Of a stretch of DNA of 64,000 nucleotides, positions 1-12,155 are shown piece by piece. Each line of letters starts with the position of its first letter. Within the stretch, counting starts at the first letter, position 1. Below the pieces are notes generated by a model. The model was given only the letters and a program-made list of their open reading frames with translations, searched no databases and was not told the DNA's origin. The stretch covers positions 428,433 to 492,432 of the forward strand of contig NC_009419.2 of assembly GCF_000002875.2 (NCBI RefSeq). The letters are read 5' to 3'. The stretch is from Leishmania infantum JPCM5. Its lineage: Eukaryota > Euglenozoa > Kinetoplastea > Trypanosomatida > Trypanosomatidae. The position numbers and the translations under genes are program-made.

Positions 1-400
1 GGGGAAACAAAAATAAAAAGCAAACAAAAAAACACCAACGGATCGGTGCAAGCAGCGACTTCGTTTCTGTGGCACACCCGCTCCCTCCACCTCGCCTTCG
101 TCTTTTTTTTGTGCGTGCCGCTCTAGCTGTGGGTGCATCTCTCTCTCTCTCTCGGCATTGGCAAGCACTTTATCGAGGCACAAACACGCAGATAGAGAGG
201 CACAGTCATCGAAACACGCCCACAAGAGCATCGCGCGCAGGGATACGCGCTGTTTCATAGCAGAGAGGACCGCAGGAAAGAAAAGATTGACTCACGCTAT
301 AGCGGGCGTTTCGCTCTCCTATTCTCTCTTGCCCGTGCGCCCACCTGAGCGTAGAAGCGCACAGCGACGCACACACGAGCAAGCGCTTTGCAGCTCAAAC
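1..400 (+). promoter_or_regulatory. 5' flank and probable 5' UTR of the CK1 gene with spliced-leader acceptor signals
   Basis: The first 60 bases are A-rich and look like the end of the preceding intergenic region. A (TC)n pyrimidine tract at about 138-153 is followed by the first AG at 164-165, and a second pyrimidine-rich run at about 308-345 is followed by AG dinucleotides near 347-353. Either could serve as a trans-splice acceptor. There is no ATG between 166 and 400, so the ATG at 401 is the first one in the mature mRNA if either acceptor is used. No other gene is visible here. Confidence 0.5.
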
Positions 401-1462
401 ATGAACGTGGAACTGCGCGTCGGCAACCGCTACCGGATCGGTCAGAAGATCGGCTCCGGCTCCTTCGGTGAGATCTTCCGCGGCACGAACATTCAGACGG
501 GAGACCCAGTCGCCATCAAGCTCGAGCAGGTGAAGACGCGCCACCCGCAGCTCACGTATGAGTCGCGCTTCTATCGCATTCTCGGCAGCGGCGGCGGCGC
601 CGTCGGCATCCCCATGATGTTCTACCACGGCGTCGAGGGTGAGTTCAACGTGATGGTGATTGAGCTGCTCGGCCCCTCGCTGGAAGACCTCTTTTCCTTT
701 TGCGGTCGCCGCCTTTCGCTGAAGACGACGCTGATGCTGGCGGACCAGATGATCAGCCGCATCGAGTTTGTGCATAGCAAGAGCGTTCTGCACCGCGACA
801 TCAAGCCCGACAATTTCCTTATGGGCACCGGAAAGAAGGGCCACCACGTGTACATCATCGACTTTGGACTGGCGAAGAAGTATCGTGACCCCCGCACGCA
901 CGCCCACATCCCATACAAGGAGGGCAAGAGCCTGACAGGCACGGCCCGCTACTGTAGTATCAACACACACATGGGCGTGGAGCAGGGCCGCCGTGACGAC
1001 ATGGAGGGAATCGGCTACATCCTCATGTACTTCCTTCGGGGATCGCTGCCATGGCAGGGCTTGAAGGCGCACACGAAGCAGGAGAAGTACAACCGCATTT
1101 CCGAGCGAAAGCAGACGACGCCGGTGGAACTCCTGTGCAAGGGCTTCCCCAGCGAGTTCGCCGCCTACATGAACTACGTGCGTGCGCTGCGCTTCGAGGA
1201 CAAGCCTGACTACTCGTACCTGAAGCGCATGTTCCGCGACCTCTTTGTGCGCGAGGGCTACCACGTCGACTACGTCTTCGACTGGACGCTGAAGCGCATT
1301 CACGAGAGTCTGCAGGAGCAGCAGTCGTTCCCTGGCGGCAGCAACGGTGGCGGCGCTGCAGGCAACGGCTCCCCGGTGAACCAAAGCCCCGCACAGGGCG
1401 GCAACGGTGGTGCTCCGAACAGCGCTAACAACCAGGAATCGGGTGCGCAAGAACAGCAGTAG
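401..1462 (+). CDS. CK1.2: Casein kinase 1, CK1.2-type (353 aa)
   Basis: Serine/threonine kinase of the CK1 family. The 353-residue product has all kinase signatures: glycine-rich loop GSGSFGEIF (18-26), catalytic Lys40 in [12 protein letters not shown] (131-138), DFG (154-156), and the CK1-specific activation segment [13 protein letters not shown] (178-190) in place of the usual APE motif. A Gly/Asn/Gln-rich tail follows residue 310. The length matches the known Leishmania CK1.2, a constitutive multifunctional kinase also reported to be released in exosomes. That localisation is literature knowledge, not visible here. The reading frame stays open upstream to a GTG at 158, but the upstream residues are unlike any kinase and 401 is the first ATG after the likely splice acceptors. 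It is followed by an extremely long gene-free stretch. Another CK1 paralogue is possible, so the isoform name is less certain than the family. Confidence 0.95.
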   Translation: MNVELRVGNRYRIGQKIGSGSFGEIFRGTNIQTGDPVAIKLEQVKTRHPQLTYESRFYRILGSGGGAVGIPMMFYHGVEGEFNVMVIELLGPSLEDLFSFCGRRLSLKTTLMLADQMISRIEFVHSKSVLHRDIKPDNFLMGTGKKGHHVYIIDFGLAKKYRDPRTHAHIPYKEGKSLTGTARYCSINTHMGVEQGRRDDMEGIGYILMYFLRGSLPWQGLKAHTKQEKYNRISERKQTTPVELLCKGFPSEFAAYMNYVRALRFEDKPDYSYLKRMFRDLFVREGYHVDYVFDWTLKRIHESLQEQQSFPGGSNGGGAAGNGSPVNQSPAQGGNGGAPNSANNQESGAQEQQ

Positions 1463-3920
1463 TGAAGCGTGCACGATGCGAGTCTTTGAAAAAAAAAAGA
1501 GAAAAGGGGAAGAGGAGTAGATGGAAGAGTACTGTGGAAGAGATCGCAACGGAAAATGCTCTTCTAATGCGGAGTGTCATGCGGATGAGGCAACAGAGTG
1601 AAAGCTGCTGGCGTTCGAGTCGCACATGACCTTCTCCTCCGTAATCCCATACGCATCTCTCGTCTTCTTGCCATTTTCCATGTTGTCGATCGAAACATCG
1701 CCTCTGCCCTGCCTCTGTGTACGCGCGTGCATGTTGAATGGGTCGTGCGGCGGGTGTGCTTCTCTTCCTCTCCGCAAGTGCGCGTATGGGTTTCTGCGTA
1801 GCCTTCTCCTTAGCTTTTTTTTGTTCGCTCCGCTGGCGTGGCAGTTTGCGTCTTTCCAGACCCCCGCGCCTCTCCCTCTCATGCGCGGTGAGGAGACAGC
1901 ACGCAGATGGAGAGGAATGTGAGCAGCTGGCAAGGCCGAGATGGAGAAGATAGCGGAACCCCTCCGCAACGAGTGGAAGCAGGAGGAGATGCGTCTCATT
2001 TTCCGCTCCTACCCCCGTATCCTCGGCATAGAGGCAAGTGAGAAGCAAACGAGAGAGATCCAGTGTGCTCTTCAGATCGCGTGGCAGCGGAAGGGCAAGG
2101 GGGCCCGGTGAGTCGATTGTTTGACTCTCTATAGATTACGCATGGCCAAGCATCAGCGGCGCACATACACACGCGTGTGCATCCCATCTTCTCGGCGTCA
2201 CTTCTTCGTTTTGCCCCTTTCCGGATCCTCTCATTTCTCTCGCTTTCGAGTGGGGAACTCACGAGGAAGTGGATGGGTTCGGCCGTTCCGGGTGTCCTCT
2301 CCTGCTTTCTCTCTCTCTTGTTGCATGTGTATGTGGTGGATGCGAACGTCTGTGTTCGTCGTGGTTGGGGGTACACGTATTCTTTTTTTGTGCGAGCTCC
2401 CCCTTCTCTCCTCCTCAGATGTGCACTCTCTCTCCCTGTGTGTCGCTTTTTGTTTGTCGTTACTGTTGCCGTTGGCGTCCCCACACCCCTTCTTCATGTT
2501 CTCTAGTCTTTCTCTTGTGGGGTTAGATGCATGCGTCTTTCTGTGCGTGTGTGCGGTGCTTCTTTGTTCGCTTTTTTCTCTTCGCTGTCGGTATTTCGGG
2601 TGTACCTCACCCCATCCTCGCCGCCTCTCCATGCGCCGTCTCTTCATTCCCTGCGCGCGCTCTGTCACCATCGCTACCACCCAATCACCCACCCACCCCT
2701 TCATTTAAGGCTTTGTACACTTGGGAGGGAAAAGAGAGGGAGAGAGGCGCGAGCAGGTGAGTGGAGCGGCCGGATGTGCTTCTTTGCATCTCTCTTCTCC
2801 CTTGCGATGTCTGCGTGATGGTGGTGTGGTTGAACTTTTCTTTGCTATTGCTATCCCTTCCTCCCTCTCTCTGAGCATGTCTTTTTTTTTTTTCATTCCA
2901 GCCCATCTCTTCTCCCCGCCCCAGTCCCTTTCTGTCATATGTTCCCGGCCCCCTCCTCCCCTCCCCTCTCCTGTTTCTTGACTTGCGTATTCTCCCTGTC
3001 TGTCTGTGTGTGTGGGGGGAGTGATCTTTTCCTTTCGGATTTGATGGCCCTCTACCCGGGCCCCTTCTCCCTGTGTCTTTGCCTGTTTTTCGTTGCTGTT
3101 TTCGTTATTGTGCTGCTGTGCTCTTGTCGTCGTCTTCTCACGCTCTACTTCGCTGACTCGCTCGCTCGCCCTCTCTCCGGTGTTTGGCCTATGCGTGTGC
3201 ACGCAGGCCTCGCGCCACTTTTTACACGTCACTCAGACGAAGGAAAAACGGAGAAGTCAAGAGGGTGGAAGCGCTGCCATAGTCACTGCTGGCGTTTTTT
3301 TCCCTAGACGCTGTTAGTCTGTGCGTACCGTTGATGTGTTTGTTCGCTTAGCTATGTTTCTTGTCTGTTTTTTTGTTGTTCGTTTTCGATATTGAGTGCC
3401 TCCCTGTCTTCTCTCCTCCTCTCGCTCCATCCCCCGCCCCCCCCTACCCTCCCGCTCTACGCTCTTGTGCGTGCGAAGAGGCGGTGGCACAGACGAAAGC
3501 GTGCGCACAGATCAACTGGGACTTCTCCGGCTTCTTTCGTTGTGCTGCTTCTTGGTCTCATCCACGCGTGAAGGCAACAAGCTGAGTAGCGGAGCTGCTA
3601 CACCTATAGTGTGAGTGTGTGGGCGTGCGTGTGTGGAAGTGGGTCTTTTTCTCTCTTGTGGGTAGGATGTGGAAGAGAAGACGGCTCGCGGCTCGAGAGA
3701 AGGGAGAGGGCGAAGACAGGCAGGGGGTGGGTGAGGGAGGAGAGTCGACAAACACGCAAGCAGGCAAGGCGGGAGTACGTGAGCAGAAGGTTAGGAGTCA
3801 GGCAAGACGCTGGAATGAGGTACGCTATCGGAAAAGAAGAGTGTAAGCGCGTGTGGCATAGCCGGATCACTTGGTTTCATGATCGCTCTTTGCTTTGGCG
3901 TCGTCCGGGATCCTTCGCGC

Positions 3921-3959
3921 GTGTGTAGTGTGTGTGTGTGTGCGTGTGTGTGTGTGTGT
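3921..3959. repeat. (GT)n microsatellite
   Basis: Near-perfect run of GT dinucleotides with two interruptions, in the T-rich interval downstream of the casein kinase gene. Confidence 0.9.
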
Positions 3960-6379
3960 TTCACGGCACTGTTTTTTTGTTGTTGTTTGTTAGTTTGGTT
4001 TTTGTTTTCTGTTCTCTCTTTTTTTTCTGTCTGTGTCTGTGCGTGTGTGTATTTCTGCGTATTCTTCCGTCTTGTCGTTTGCTCTCCTTCTGTGTCTCGC
4101 CGCTTCTAAAAAAATGAATAGCAGCCCAAAACACGAATGCATGGAAAGCGCAATGGCGATAAAAAGGTGCGCACGAGAGTAGCAAGAAGAATGGAACACG
4201 AAAAGAGAAAAGGGAATACTTCAGCGACACGCCATCTTTTCTGTTGTTGCCGTTGTTGTTGTCGTTGTTGTTGTTTTTTTAATATCTTGTCATCTTCCTT
4301 TCTCCTGTGCTTTTCTTTTTTTTTTGCCCTTTCATTCGTTCAATGTCTGTGCCGGCTCGTCTCTCATTGATCTCACCACGTCTTGAAATACAATGCACAC
4401 GACAAAAAAAATGTGGGAACAAAAAGAAATCGGTGCTGGTGCCCTCCCGCACCCCGATCCACGCTACCACTCCCTACAAGGCAGAGATGCGAGAAAATGG
4501 GGGGAGGCGAAAGAAACGTGTCATTGATACAAATGAAGCAACTAGCTCACCTGTGTATGTGTGTGCATATATTGGGGGGGGGGGCTGCTCGCCATCATTC
4601 CAACAACTCTCCTCTCGCACCTTTCCTGTTGCCTCCGATTGCGCAACTATGCTGAGGACGGAGGGCACGCGCGGAAAATGTGACTCGGCCCTTTGCGCGG
4701 CGGATCACGTTGTTTGTAGAACGGGGGAGGGGGGGCACTGTGTTGGCCATCCTCAAAGGACAAGCAGGAACCCCTCTGGCGGCTTTGCCACCTCCCACCT
4801 TCCCCTGTCCCTCCCACCGTCGATACTGTACGAGGTGGAGGATGAGGATGTGCATGTATATATATGCGTGGAGGACTACATGAACAATGAGCTCCACTGC
4901 TCTCTACTCTTTTCCATCTCCCTCACAATCACCCGTGCTCCCATTCACACGCTCGCGCACCCTCATCAACGACGTCATTCACGGCCATTGGCTGCGTGCC
5001 CCTCCCCATCACGCGGATGCACATAAGAGACGTCACCTCCCATTTCCTTATTATTTTTGCACGCTCGCCCCATTCGTCTTCGCTCGTGTCTTCCTCGAGA
5101 CCCCCACAAGCCTCATCTCACCACATCACATGAAAGCATAGGTACATCAAAAGAGCGTGTGTGTATGCCCTTTGGCTGTGTGGTGTGCGTGTTATCCCCT
5201 CCCCACCCCTTATTTGTCAAGCGACTGGTTTCTCCTCTCTTTTTTTGTTTGCATTTCTTAGTTGGAGTCAGGGCGGTTACGACACACGCACCCACGCACG
5301 GCAGGGAACCAAAATTCTTTCAAGTCTTGCACGCACCCCCCCCCCGCCTCTCCGGCCCTTCTCTCTATCCCCTCTCCCACACACACAGAGACACCGACCC
5401 CCCGCCACGCACAGGCGTCACCCGTTCGAGCGAGAAAATACGAAAAAAAAAACATAAGGGGAAAATAAGCAGGGGAAAAAGGCACACGTTAGTTTTTCGA
5501 TTTTTTGTTTTCCGCTGTATTCACTCGAATCTCTCTCTTGGCCTGAGTGTGTTCTTTCTATATATTCATATATATAATTTTGTGTGTGTGTTTGTGTCTG
5601 TGCGCTCGCGCGTTTGAGTACCGCCTTGAGTGTGTGCGTTTTTTTTTCTTTTTTTTTGTGCAGCTGTCGTTGTTTTGGTCTTTACGGCCACAGTGTTCTT
5701 GTCTAGGCGTTTGCTTTTGCCCCCTCCTCCCTTGGTTTGTGTTTGTCCTGCACTCCTGCGCAAAGCTGCACGCGCCTGCACGCATCACAGCATCCACCTA
5801 CACGTATCTCGTATTTTTTTGTGTGTGTGGAGCTTGTCGTCTTGTGTTCGAGTGTCTGACTGCGCTTCACACGTGCTACCCCACCCCTTCGCTCACATAC
5901 GACACTTCACCGCCCCTCCTCCCCACCACGCCTTACCCCATCCCCCGATCCCTCCCCTCTCTCTACTTTTCTCGATTTCGCTTTATTGGGTTTTTTTTCT
6001 TCTGCGCAGATCGCGCACCAACAAGAAAAAAAGCACAAAAGGAAAGGACGCAGGGAAAACACCCACAGGCAAATACAAGCGCACGCGCGTCGTATGCGGA
6101 CCCGCTCCGATCAAGAAAAAAAAGGAAAGGAAAGCACAGCCATATAAAAGGGATTGGGCGGAAAATCTAGAGGACGAGTGAAAAGAAGAATAAAACAGAA
6201 AAAAAACAAGGAGCGAATCCGTGAATAAAATTTCTCAGGCAACGCGTCTCTCATCCTCTCCCGTGTTTGCATCCACCCTTCTATTCCGCCCATCTCCTGC
6301 TTCGCTTTTCACCACTCAGCACCCCTTTCGCCCTTTCCTCTCGCACTCACTCGGCCCGCCTTTGCTTTGCTCTTTTTGT

Positions 6380-6412
6380 CTCTCTCTCTCTGTGTGTGTG
6401 TGTGTGTGTGTG
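6380..6412. repeat. (TC)n-(TG)n compound microsatellite
   Basis: A run of TC repeats passes directly into eleven TG repeats and ends in GCAGCAG. The pyrimidine tract followed by AG also resembles a trans-splice acceptor, although no gene follows closely. Confidence 0.85.
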
Positions 6413-7557
6413 CAGCAGCATTGAACTCTGTGGGACTCGCGCAGAGTATCGAGGCAAGAGAGAGAGATACAAGAAAAAAAAAATAACGCGGAAGCATTTC
6501 AGCGGAAAATTGCAAAGCAGGATTAGACGAGCATCAAAAACAGGTAAAGGAAGCACGACCATACCCTTGCGAAGGAACACGGCTACAAAGTTTTTCGCCT
6601 TTCCCTCTCGCCCTCGGCCACGCACGTGACAGTAGACGTGGTCTCTCTACTTTTTCCCCCTTTTCTGGCCTGTATAAGTTCGATTCTGTTACTTTGTTTC
6701 ATTTTCTTTTTTTTTCCTACGGCTCGAGTCTTTCTGCCACCACCACCACCACCCCCTCGTTGCGAGACGTCAAGTAAGCCAAAGCCAACAAGGTGAATAC
6801 GGAGAGGGAAACTTTACATACGCAGGTAGACACGCGTGCAGCAAAGGAAAGAAGGAATCTCTCATTTTGGTTTTGTTTTCGGTTCACGTTTTACCATCAT
6901 CGCGCTAACTAATAATCAGAAATTCACAAATACGCAAGCCATACACGCATACACACACGCACTGCAGCACCACGAACAGCGCGAAAGGGAAGCCAGAGAT
7001 TGGAAAAAAGGACCTAAGAAAAAGTGTTCGCATCCGGTTTAATTCGAAGAGGCGAACGAAGACCCGTCAAGGGCAGCGTAACAAGCAGTCACGCAAAGGC
7101 ACAATAAAACAATATTTGGAAAGGGAAAAAAACAAGGAAGTTTTTGCTTTCGTGACACGTCGCGCCTCAACACTTTGGCTACTCGACTTTCCTTCTCTTG
7201 CTCCCTCCCCCTTTTGCTCGTTCTCGACCTCGTTTACTGCTTCTGAAGTGCACCTGAATATATATCTCCTCGTCCTTTTCGGCAGCTCACCATCACCCCT
7301 CCTCCACGGTCGCTCTCTCCTTTTTTTTCGTTTCTCTTCGCAGGAGCCTCCTCCTCTTCCCCATACCGTTGATCGATCATATTGACATTATCTTTCTCTC
7401 TTTCCTTTACGCCTGTTCTGCTTTTTTTTTGTTTGGCCGTTTTCTTTTTTTTTTGTCTTTCTTTGTTTTTAATTTCTTCTCTTTGGCCCACTCTCTCTTC
7501 TTTTGTGCGACCGTTCTCTATTTTTCCACTCTCCCTGTTCACCACCCGTCCACCCCT

Positions 7558-7579
7558 CTCCTCCTCCTCCTCCTCCTCC
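7558..7579. repeat. (CTC)n microsatellite
   Basis: About seven copies of CTC within a pyrimidine-rich stretch. No associated gene is visible. Confidence 0.8.
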
Positions 7580-8231
7580 CCCTCCCCCACGCACACAAAG
7601 AGAGCGTGTGTGTTTCTTCTTTATTTTTCACTTTCACTTGCTAATCCGCACTGTAAGGATATCTTGTCGTTGTTTGTGCCTCTTTTTTCTGTTTTTTTTT
7701 TACCATTTTACTGTGAAATTCTCCTTTGTGCGTCTACGCCTGTGTCTGTCAGTCTCTGTGTGTGTGTGTGTGTGTGGCTGTTCCTTCGTTTTTGATTTGC
7801 TGTTTTCCGTCATTGTTGTGCTCTTGTGAAATTCAGGCATATATAGTAGAAGGAAAACAGAAGTATTTTTTTCTCTGGTGCACCTGTGTGATTCCATCTT
7901 TGCGCTTATCTTTTTTGTTGCTCTTTTTCGTTCTCCTTCTGTTTGCCCTTTTCGCACTGGTCTCGTTTTGTGTGTAGCGGCGGTGGTCTCTCAAACTTCC
8001 CTCCCACCCACCCACGCTCGCGATTATTATTTTTTCCCCTGCTTCACGTGCGCTCGTGTCTGTCTGTCTTTGGTGAAGCCTTCCCACCACCCCAAATAAA
8101 AGGAAAATAAAAGGAATACTCCTCACAGAGTCAGTGAAGCATAGCTCCTCTCTCTCTCTCGCTCAATTGCCCGCTCCAGTTTGTTTTCCTTTTTTTGTGC
8201 ATTTTTTTCTGTTTCTCCCTATCACCTCCCT

Positions 8232-8256
8232 CCACACACACACACACACACACACA
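8232..8256. repeat. (CA)n microsatellite
   Basis: Uninterrupted CA dinucleotide run of about twelve units in the long interval upstream of the first CCCH gene. Confidence 0.9.
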
Positions 8257-9574
8257 TACACCTCTTTTCGCTTCTTTCCTTGCCCACACGCACGCCGCCC
8301 TACGTACAACATTGGGGTGTTTCTCTGCATTCTACACTTTTTTTCTTCGTCGTTGCTTCGCCTCGGTGAGTCTCTCTGTCTGTTATCTTCACTGTGGAAC
8401 TCTCCCTCATCCAACGCAGTTGTGTGTGTGTGTGTGTATGTGTGTGTGCAAGCGGAGAACGGATAAATAAACGATATAAAGCAAAAAAAAAACACACAAA
8501 GAAACGGTCAGTGTACAGCACCAATAAAAGAGTGTGGAAACAGCGTCGTTTTATTTAGTTTTCTTTCAACTCTACATAATTTCTTTTGTACCCTTTTGTG
8601 CGCGCTTTCTTTTTTTCTTCCTCGCGTTGCTCGTACTCCGTCTCGTGAAAGGCTTCTCCGTATTTCTTTTAGTGTTCTCCCTTCTCCTAACTGCAGGTCT
8701 CTTGTCTCTTTTTTGTTTATATTGTTTGTTCGGCCTGTTTTCATCTTTCTCCGTTGTTGTTTCTTCGCCCTCCCTCCCTTCTCTTCCTACTTGCGCGTTT
8801 GCGTGTCTGTCGTGAGTTTGTACCTCCTCCCACCCCCTTCTCCCTTGCGTTTTGGTTCTTTTTTTCGTTGTCTCTCTCTCTCTTTTCCTGCTTCTGACCC
8901 TCACAGACGTGGACAGACGCTCGCACTTATACGCAACGAAAAGTGTATAACTGACAACGGATTACTACAAGATAAAAGCATTCTAAGAAAAAAGGGAAAA
9001 CTCGCTATACGCACAAGCAATACGGCTGAAAGGTACACTCCTTCCCCACCCCCTACCTCTTTCTCTGTTTCATTTTTTTGTTGTTGTTGCTCTCCTCTAT
9101 CTTTCTCGTATTGTCCTCGTGCAGTTTTGTTTGTTTTGCTGGTTCCTTTTCGAATTTCTTGCTGCCTCTTCTCTCCCTACTTTGGGGTGTTTGCGTCGGA
9201 CGGCTCCTGTCGGGTCCCTTCTTCTCCCCCTCTCGATTTCCTTTCATCAGCTACACAAGCACAGCGTCCGCTCAGCGATCACAGCACGTCCTGGCACCGC
9301 CAACTCTCAAGCAACTTCGCCAACGACACCCTCCACCGCCTTCAACGCGTTCCGCGTGAAAACGAGCGGGCATAGCACTCAGCACGCCACTAGTGGCCCT
9401 ACCCCCAAGCATTCAGCGCCGTAAGAGCCCTGTGAAGACTTCTCCTTCGAAGGTTTCTCGGCCAACGTCACGGGCGCCTACGGCCTTGCTGTGGTCGAGA
9501 AGATTCTCTGGGGTGTCGTCGGCAACCTGGCCCACTCACCCGTCAGCAACAACTGCGCGACGCTGTCCCTCTCC

Positions 9575-10882
9575 ATGCACACGCCACCCCTCTCAAATGG
9601 ATCCCTGCACGAGCAGGCCCACGCGGCGACGAGCTCCGAGGACAGCCGACGCGATAGCCTCACACACGCCACCTGGATCGCCATTACGTCCCTCACAGGG
9701 CAGCAGAACTCGCAGTTTGGCGCCAACGAACGCTCGCCTGGCTGCGCTACCATCGCGTCGATCGGCTATCCGGAAATGGACTCGTCGCCGTCGTGGCAGT
9801 CGCTCTCGAATCAAGAGTCCTTTAAAGCCGCCCACGCTTCTCCCTCCGGCGCGGCGCCGAACAAAAGCGCCCTCAAAAGCAGCGACGGCAGCGACGGCAG
9901 CGCCAGCAACTCCAGTACGAACACACCAACGGCAGTGGCGGCACCGGCTGCCAGCTCCGCACCGAGCAGCAACGCGGCCTCGCACTACAAGACGAAGCGA
10001 TGCCGGCACTTTGATCAGTCTGGATGGTGCCCGTACCAGCACCGGTGCGTATTTGCCCACGGTGACCGCGAGTTTGCTCTTTACACGGCACAAAAGAATG
10101 GCGGCAACGGCGGCAACTCCGAGGACGGCGGTCCAACGACCTCGAAGCTCGTGCGAGAGCACATTGAGCGCAACGTGCAGCAGCTTGTGGAAGAATACGA
10201 GCTGGCTGTGGCGGAGGCGAGCGCCAAGGCTGCGGCGAGGAGCAACAGCGCCGGTGGCCCTTCCCACGCCCACGGTCATCGAGGCCCACAGATGGGCAAC
10301 GGCAGCAAGGGGCCAACGATGCCCGTTGCCCGAAAAGTGTCGCCCACTCAGCCCTCGCCCCTCTCGTCTGCCACAACACAGCACCACGCATCGAATGTAC
10401 ATATCCTCACCGCCACCTCTCTGGCGCCTCAAGCCGTGATGGCGATCAAGGGCGCGTCGAACTCGATGGCGCAGTTCCAGGCTTTGCAGCCACAGAACTC
10501 TCAGCAGCACCAGACACATCAGCAGCAGTTTGCCCTCATTGGCCAGCAGCCCCTTCTCATCTCCACAGTGAGTGGGGTCCTTGCCGGCTCCACCTTTGCC
10601 ATGGTGCCGTCGAGCTCACCACTGGCGGTCACCCCGCAGTCTCTCCACGCTCTCCTTTCGCATTATCAGCAGCGGTCGATGCTGTTCGCGATGCCGGCTG
10701 GCGCGCCGGGTGTCCTCCAGCTACAGCAGCACCAGCAGCAACCGATCTACTTCATCGAGGCTCCCTCCTACAATAGCATGGCCGCGAACGGCGGCAACGC
10801 TGCGGTGCCCGCGTACCCCTCTGGCTACACAAGTGGCCCCGCTGGACTTTTCAACGATGTTTTGGCGGCTCGCTTCATGTGA
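9575..10882 (+). CDS. CCCH-type zinc finger protein (435 aa)
   Basis: Probable RNA-binding regulator with a single CCCH zinc finger. The finger spans roughly residues 137-165 in HYKTKRCRHF...GWCPYQHRCVFAHG, with ligands Cys143, Cys152, Cys158 and His162, giving C-x8-C-x5-C-x3-H spacing, the canonical RNA-binding type. The N-terminal region is Ser/Thr/Ala/Asn-rich and probably disordered. The C-terminal half is Gln-, Ala- and His-rich with several QQ runs. The frame is open upstream to a GTG at 9491, but 9575 is the first ATG after the likely splice acceptor at 9250. It shares finger spacing and genomic neighbourhood with the ZC3H11-like gene at 26930 but lacks the HNPY motif. In trypanosomatids such proteins usually bind 3' UTRs and control mRNA stability or translation. 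No ZC3H number can be assigned from sequence alone. Confidence 0.85.
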   Translation: MHTPPLSNGSLHEQAHAATSSEDSRRDSLTHATWIAITSLTGQQNSQFGANERSPGCATIASIGYPEMDSSPSWQSLSNQESFKAAHASPSGAAPNKSALKSSDGSDGSASNSSTNTPTAVAAPAASSAPSSNAASHYKTKRCRHFDQSGWCPYQHRCVFAHGDREFALYTAQKNGGNGGNSEDGGPTTSKLVREHIERNVQQLVEEYELAVAEASAKAAARSNSAGGPSHAHGHRGPQMGNGSKGPTMPVARKVSPTQPSPLSSATTQHHASNVHILTATSLAPQAVMAIKGASNSMAQFQALQPQNSQQHQTHQQQFALIGQQPLLISTVSGVLAGSTFAMVPSSSPLAVTPQSLHALLSHYQQRSMLFAMPAGAPGVLQLQQHQQQPIYFIEAPSYNSMAANGGNAAVPAYPSGYTSGPAGLFNDVLAARFM

Positions 10883-11869
10883 CTGCGCAAACCCTCGGCG
10901 TTCACGCGAGGAAAAAAAGCAAGGCCACGAAGAGATATGCATCGAAGGGCACGGGGAAATAGGGAATGTGGCAAGAGCGGGAGAAGGAATAGTAGATAGA
11001 TGATCTTTCGCCCCTTCCCATCCTCTGCTCTCTCAAGCGTGCTGAGCTTTTTTCACATGAATTTTTACTTTTTGTCTGTCTATTTCCTCATTTCTTTTTT
11101 TTTTCGTTCTGTCTTTGATTGCTCGGCACGCAGCCCTCACGTTTGCGTCCCCGTGTGTGCGCGTATGCGGGTATTTCGGTGTGCTCCTTGTTTGGGATGC
11201 CTCCTTCTTCCTTATTCTATATTGTATTGCCCTACACCGTTTCTGTTCCTTGTGCGCTCGGGTGCTTTACTGTTCTCATGTTTATGCCTTTGTCGTTCTA
11301 TTTTCTCTGTGCGTCTGTGTCTCACACGCCCCCCCCCCCTTCCTCGCCTCTCTACGTACGAATTTGTCGCCCCTCTGTCCTCCCCTTCTTTCACACAATT
11401 CGCGCAACATCATCGCCATAAGCAATATAAAGTCTTCCATCTCCTCAGGGAGTAAAAAAAAGCAGCTGCAATGTTAACGAAAGAAGGCAGAGGCAACTTT
11501 TAAGAGGGCTGGCAGTGAAAGGTAGGCAACACACACACACACACACACATGCGCACAGCCATTGATGTAGAGAGCACGTAATAACGAAGAAGATGGGAAG
11601 GAAGAATATGCATTTTTTTTTCTTACCAACGTCGCCATCGCAGCACCACAAAGAAGGCAGGAAAAGTATGCGTGCATCGAGAACCACACTTCAACTACCT
11701 CTGTTGCACCACGACTACATTCTGGTTCTGTAGGACGAAACCATCTGCCGCTGAATCGGGCCATGCGTCTAGCGGGTTCTTGTCCTTCCTCGTTCCTTCT
11801 TTTGGGTACGTGCTGCGTAATCGACGCCAGAAGGAGAGTCGCGTGAGCTGCACGCTTCGATCCTCGCGG

Positions 11870-12155
11870 CCTTTGTCCAGGGGCCTGCTCGAGAGCAGAA
11901 AGCGGTGGCTTCTGGTGTGCATGTAACACGGTACGGTCCAGGCGCATGCCGGATGAGCTCAAGGAAACAGTTGGCCAGCCGCAGGCCAGGGCCCACTGAG
12001 ACCCCTTGCACACTCTGCCCGTATGCCGTGCTTCGCCCTTTCAGTGGCTTCAAGCCGTGGCATCCCATAATCTGCTCCGGAGACCCGTCACATTCGGGTC
12101 TGGAGGACTCGATGGTGCCAGTCTGGGGTGTTCTCGTCACGCCTCCGGCATCTGT
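11870..12155 (-). mobile_element. Probable degenerate SIDER-like retroposon fragment
   Basis: Within a balanced-composition island (about 11760-12470) surrounded by T-rich UTR sequence. Its right end (about 12105-12150) can be aligned by eye with the 5' end of the SIDER-like copy at 44658-44993: both have a TCTGGA/GCTGGA block, then GATG, then GCCA..CTG.GGTGTT and CTCGTCA. The 12-base block GGCCAGCCGCAG near 11972 also recurs in that copy at about 44879. Divergence is high, and the left boundary is a guess. The remainder of the island to about 12470 is unassigned and may be a second, older element. Confidence 0.4.

Larger units (their letters stand above)
1463..9574 (+). other. 8.1-kb gene-free interval (CK1 3' UTR/intergenic and 5' region of the CCCH gene)
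   Basis: No convincing coding sequence was found on either strand. Open frames here translate to Cys/Phe/Leu/Val/Ser-rich or Arg/Lys/Thr-rich low complexity, the expected read-out of T/C/GT-rich DNA. The sequence alternates long T- and TC-rich blocks with (GT)n tracts and shorter A-rich blocks (for example 6010-6220, 6455-6560, 6760-7140 and 8930-9020). A plausible trans-splice acceptor for the next gene is the pyrimidine run at about 9215-9247 ending in CAG at 9248-9250. No ATG occurs between there and the CCCH start codon. Confidence 0.6.

Noticed and set aside
158..400. 81-codon N-terminal extension of the casein kinase frame
   Set aside because: It starts at a non-ATG codon, has no kinase-like sequence, and lies in the predicted 5' UTR; the family begins with MNVELRVGN at 401.
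395..1549. 384-codon minus-strand open frame opposite the casein kinase gene
   Set aside because: Shadow of a GC-rich gene on the other strand: His/Val/Ala/Leu-rich with no domain. The same applies to minus-strand frames opposite the CCCH, cupin, ZC3H11-like, KRI1 and SelT genes.
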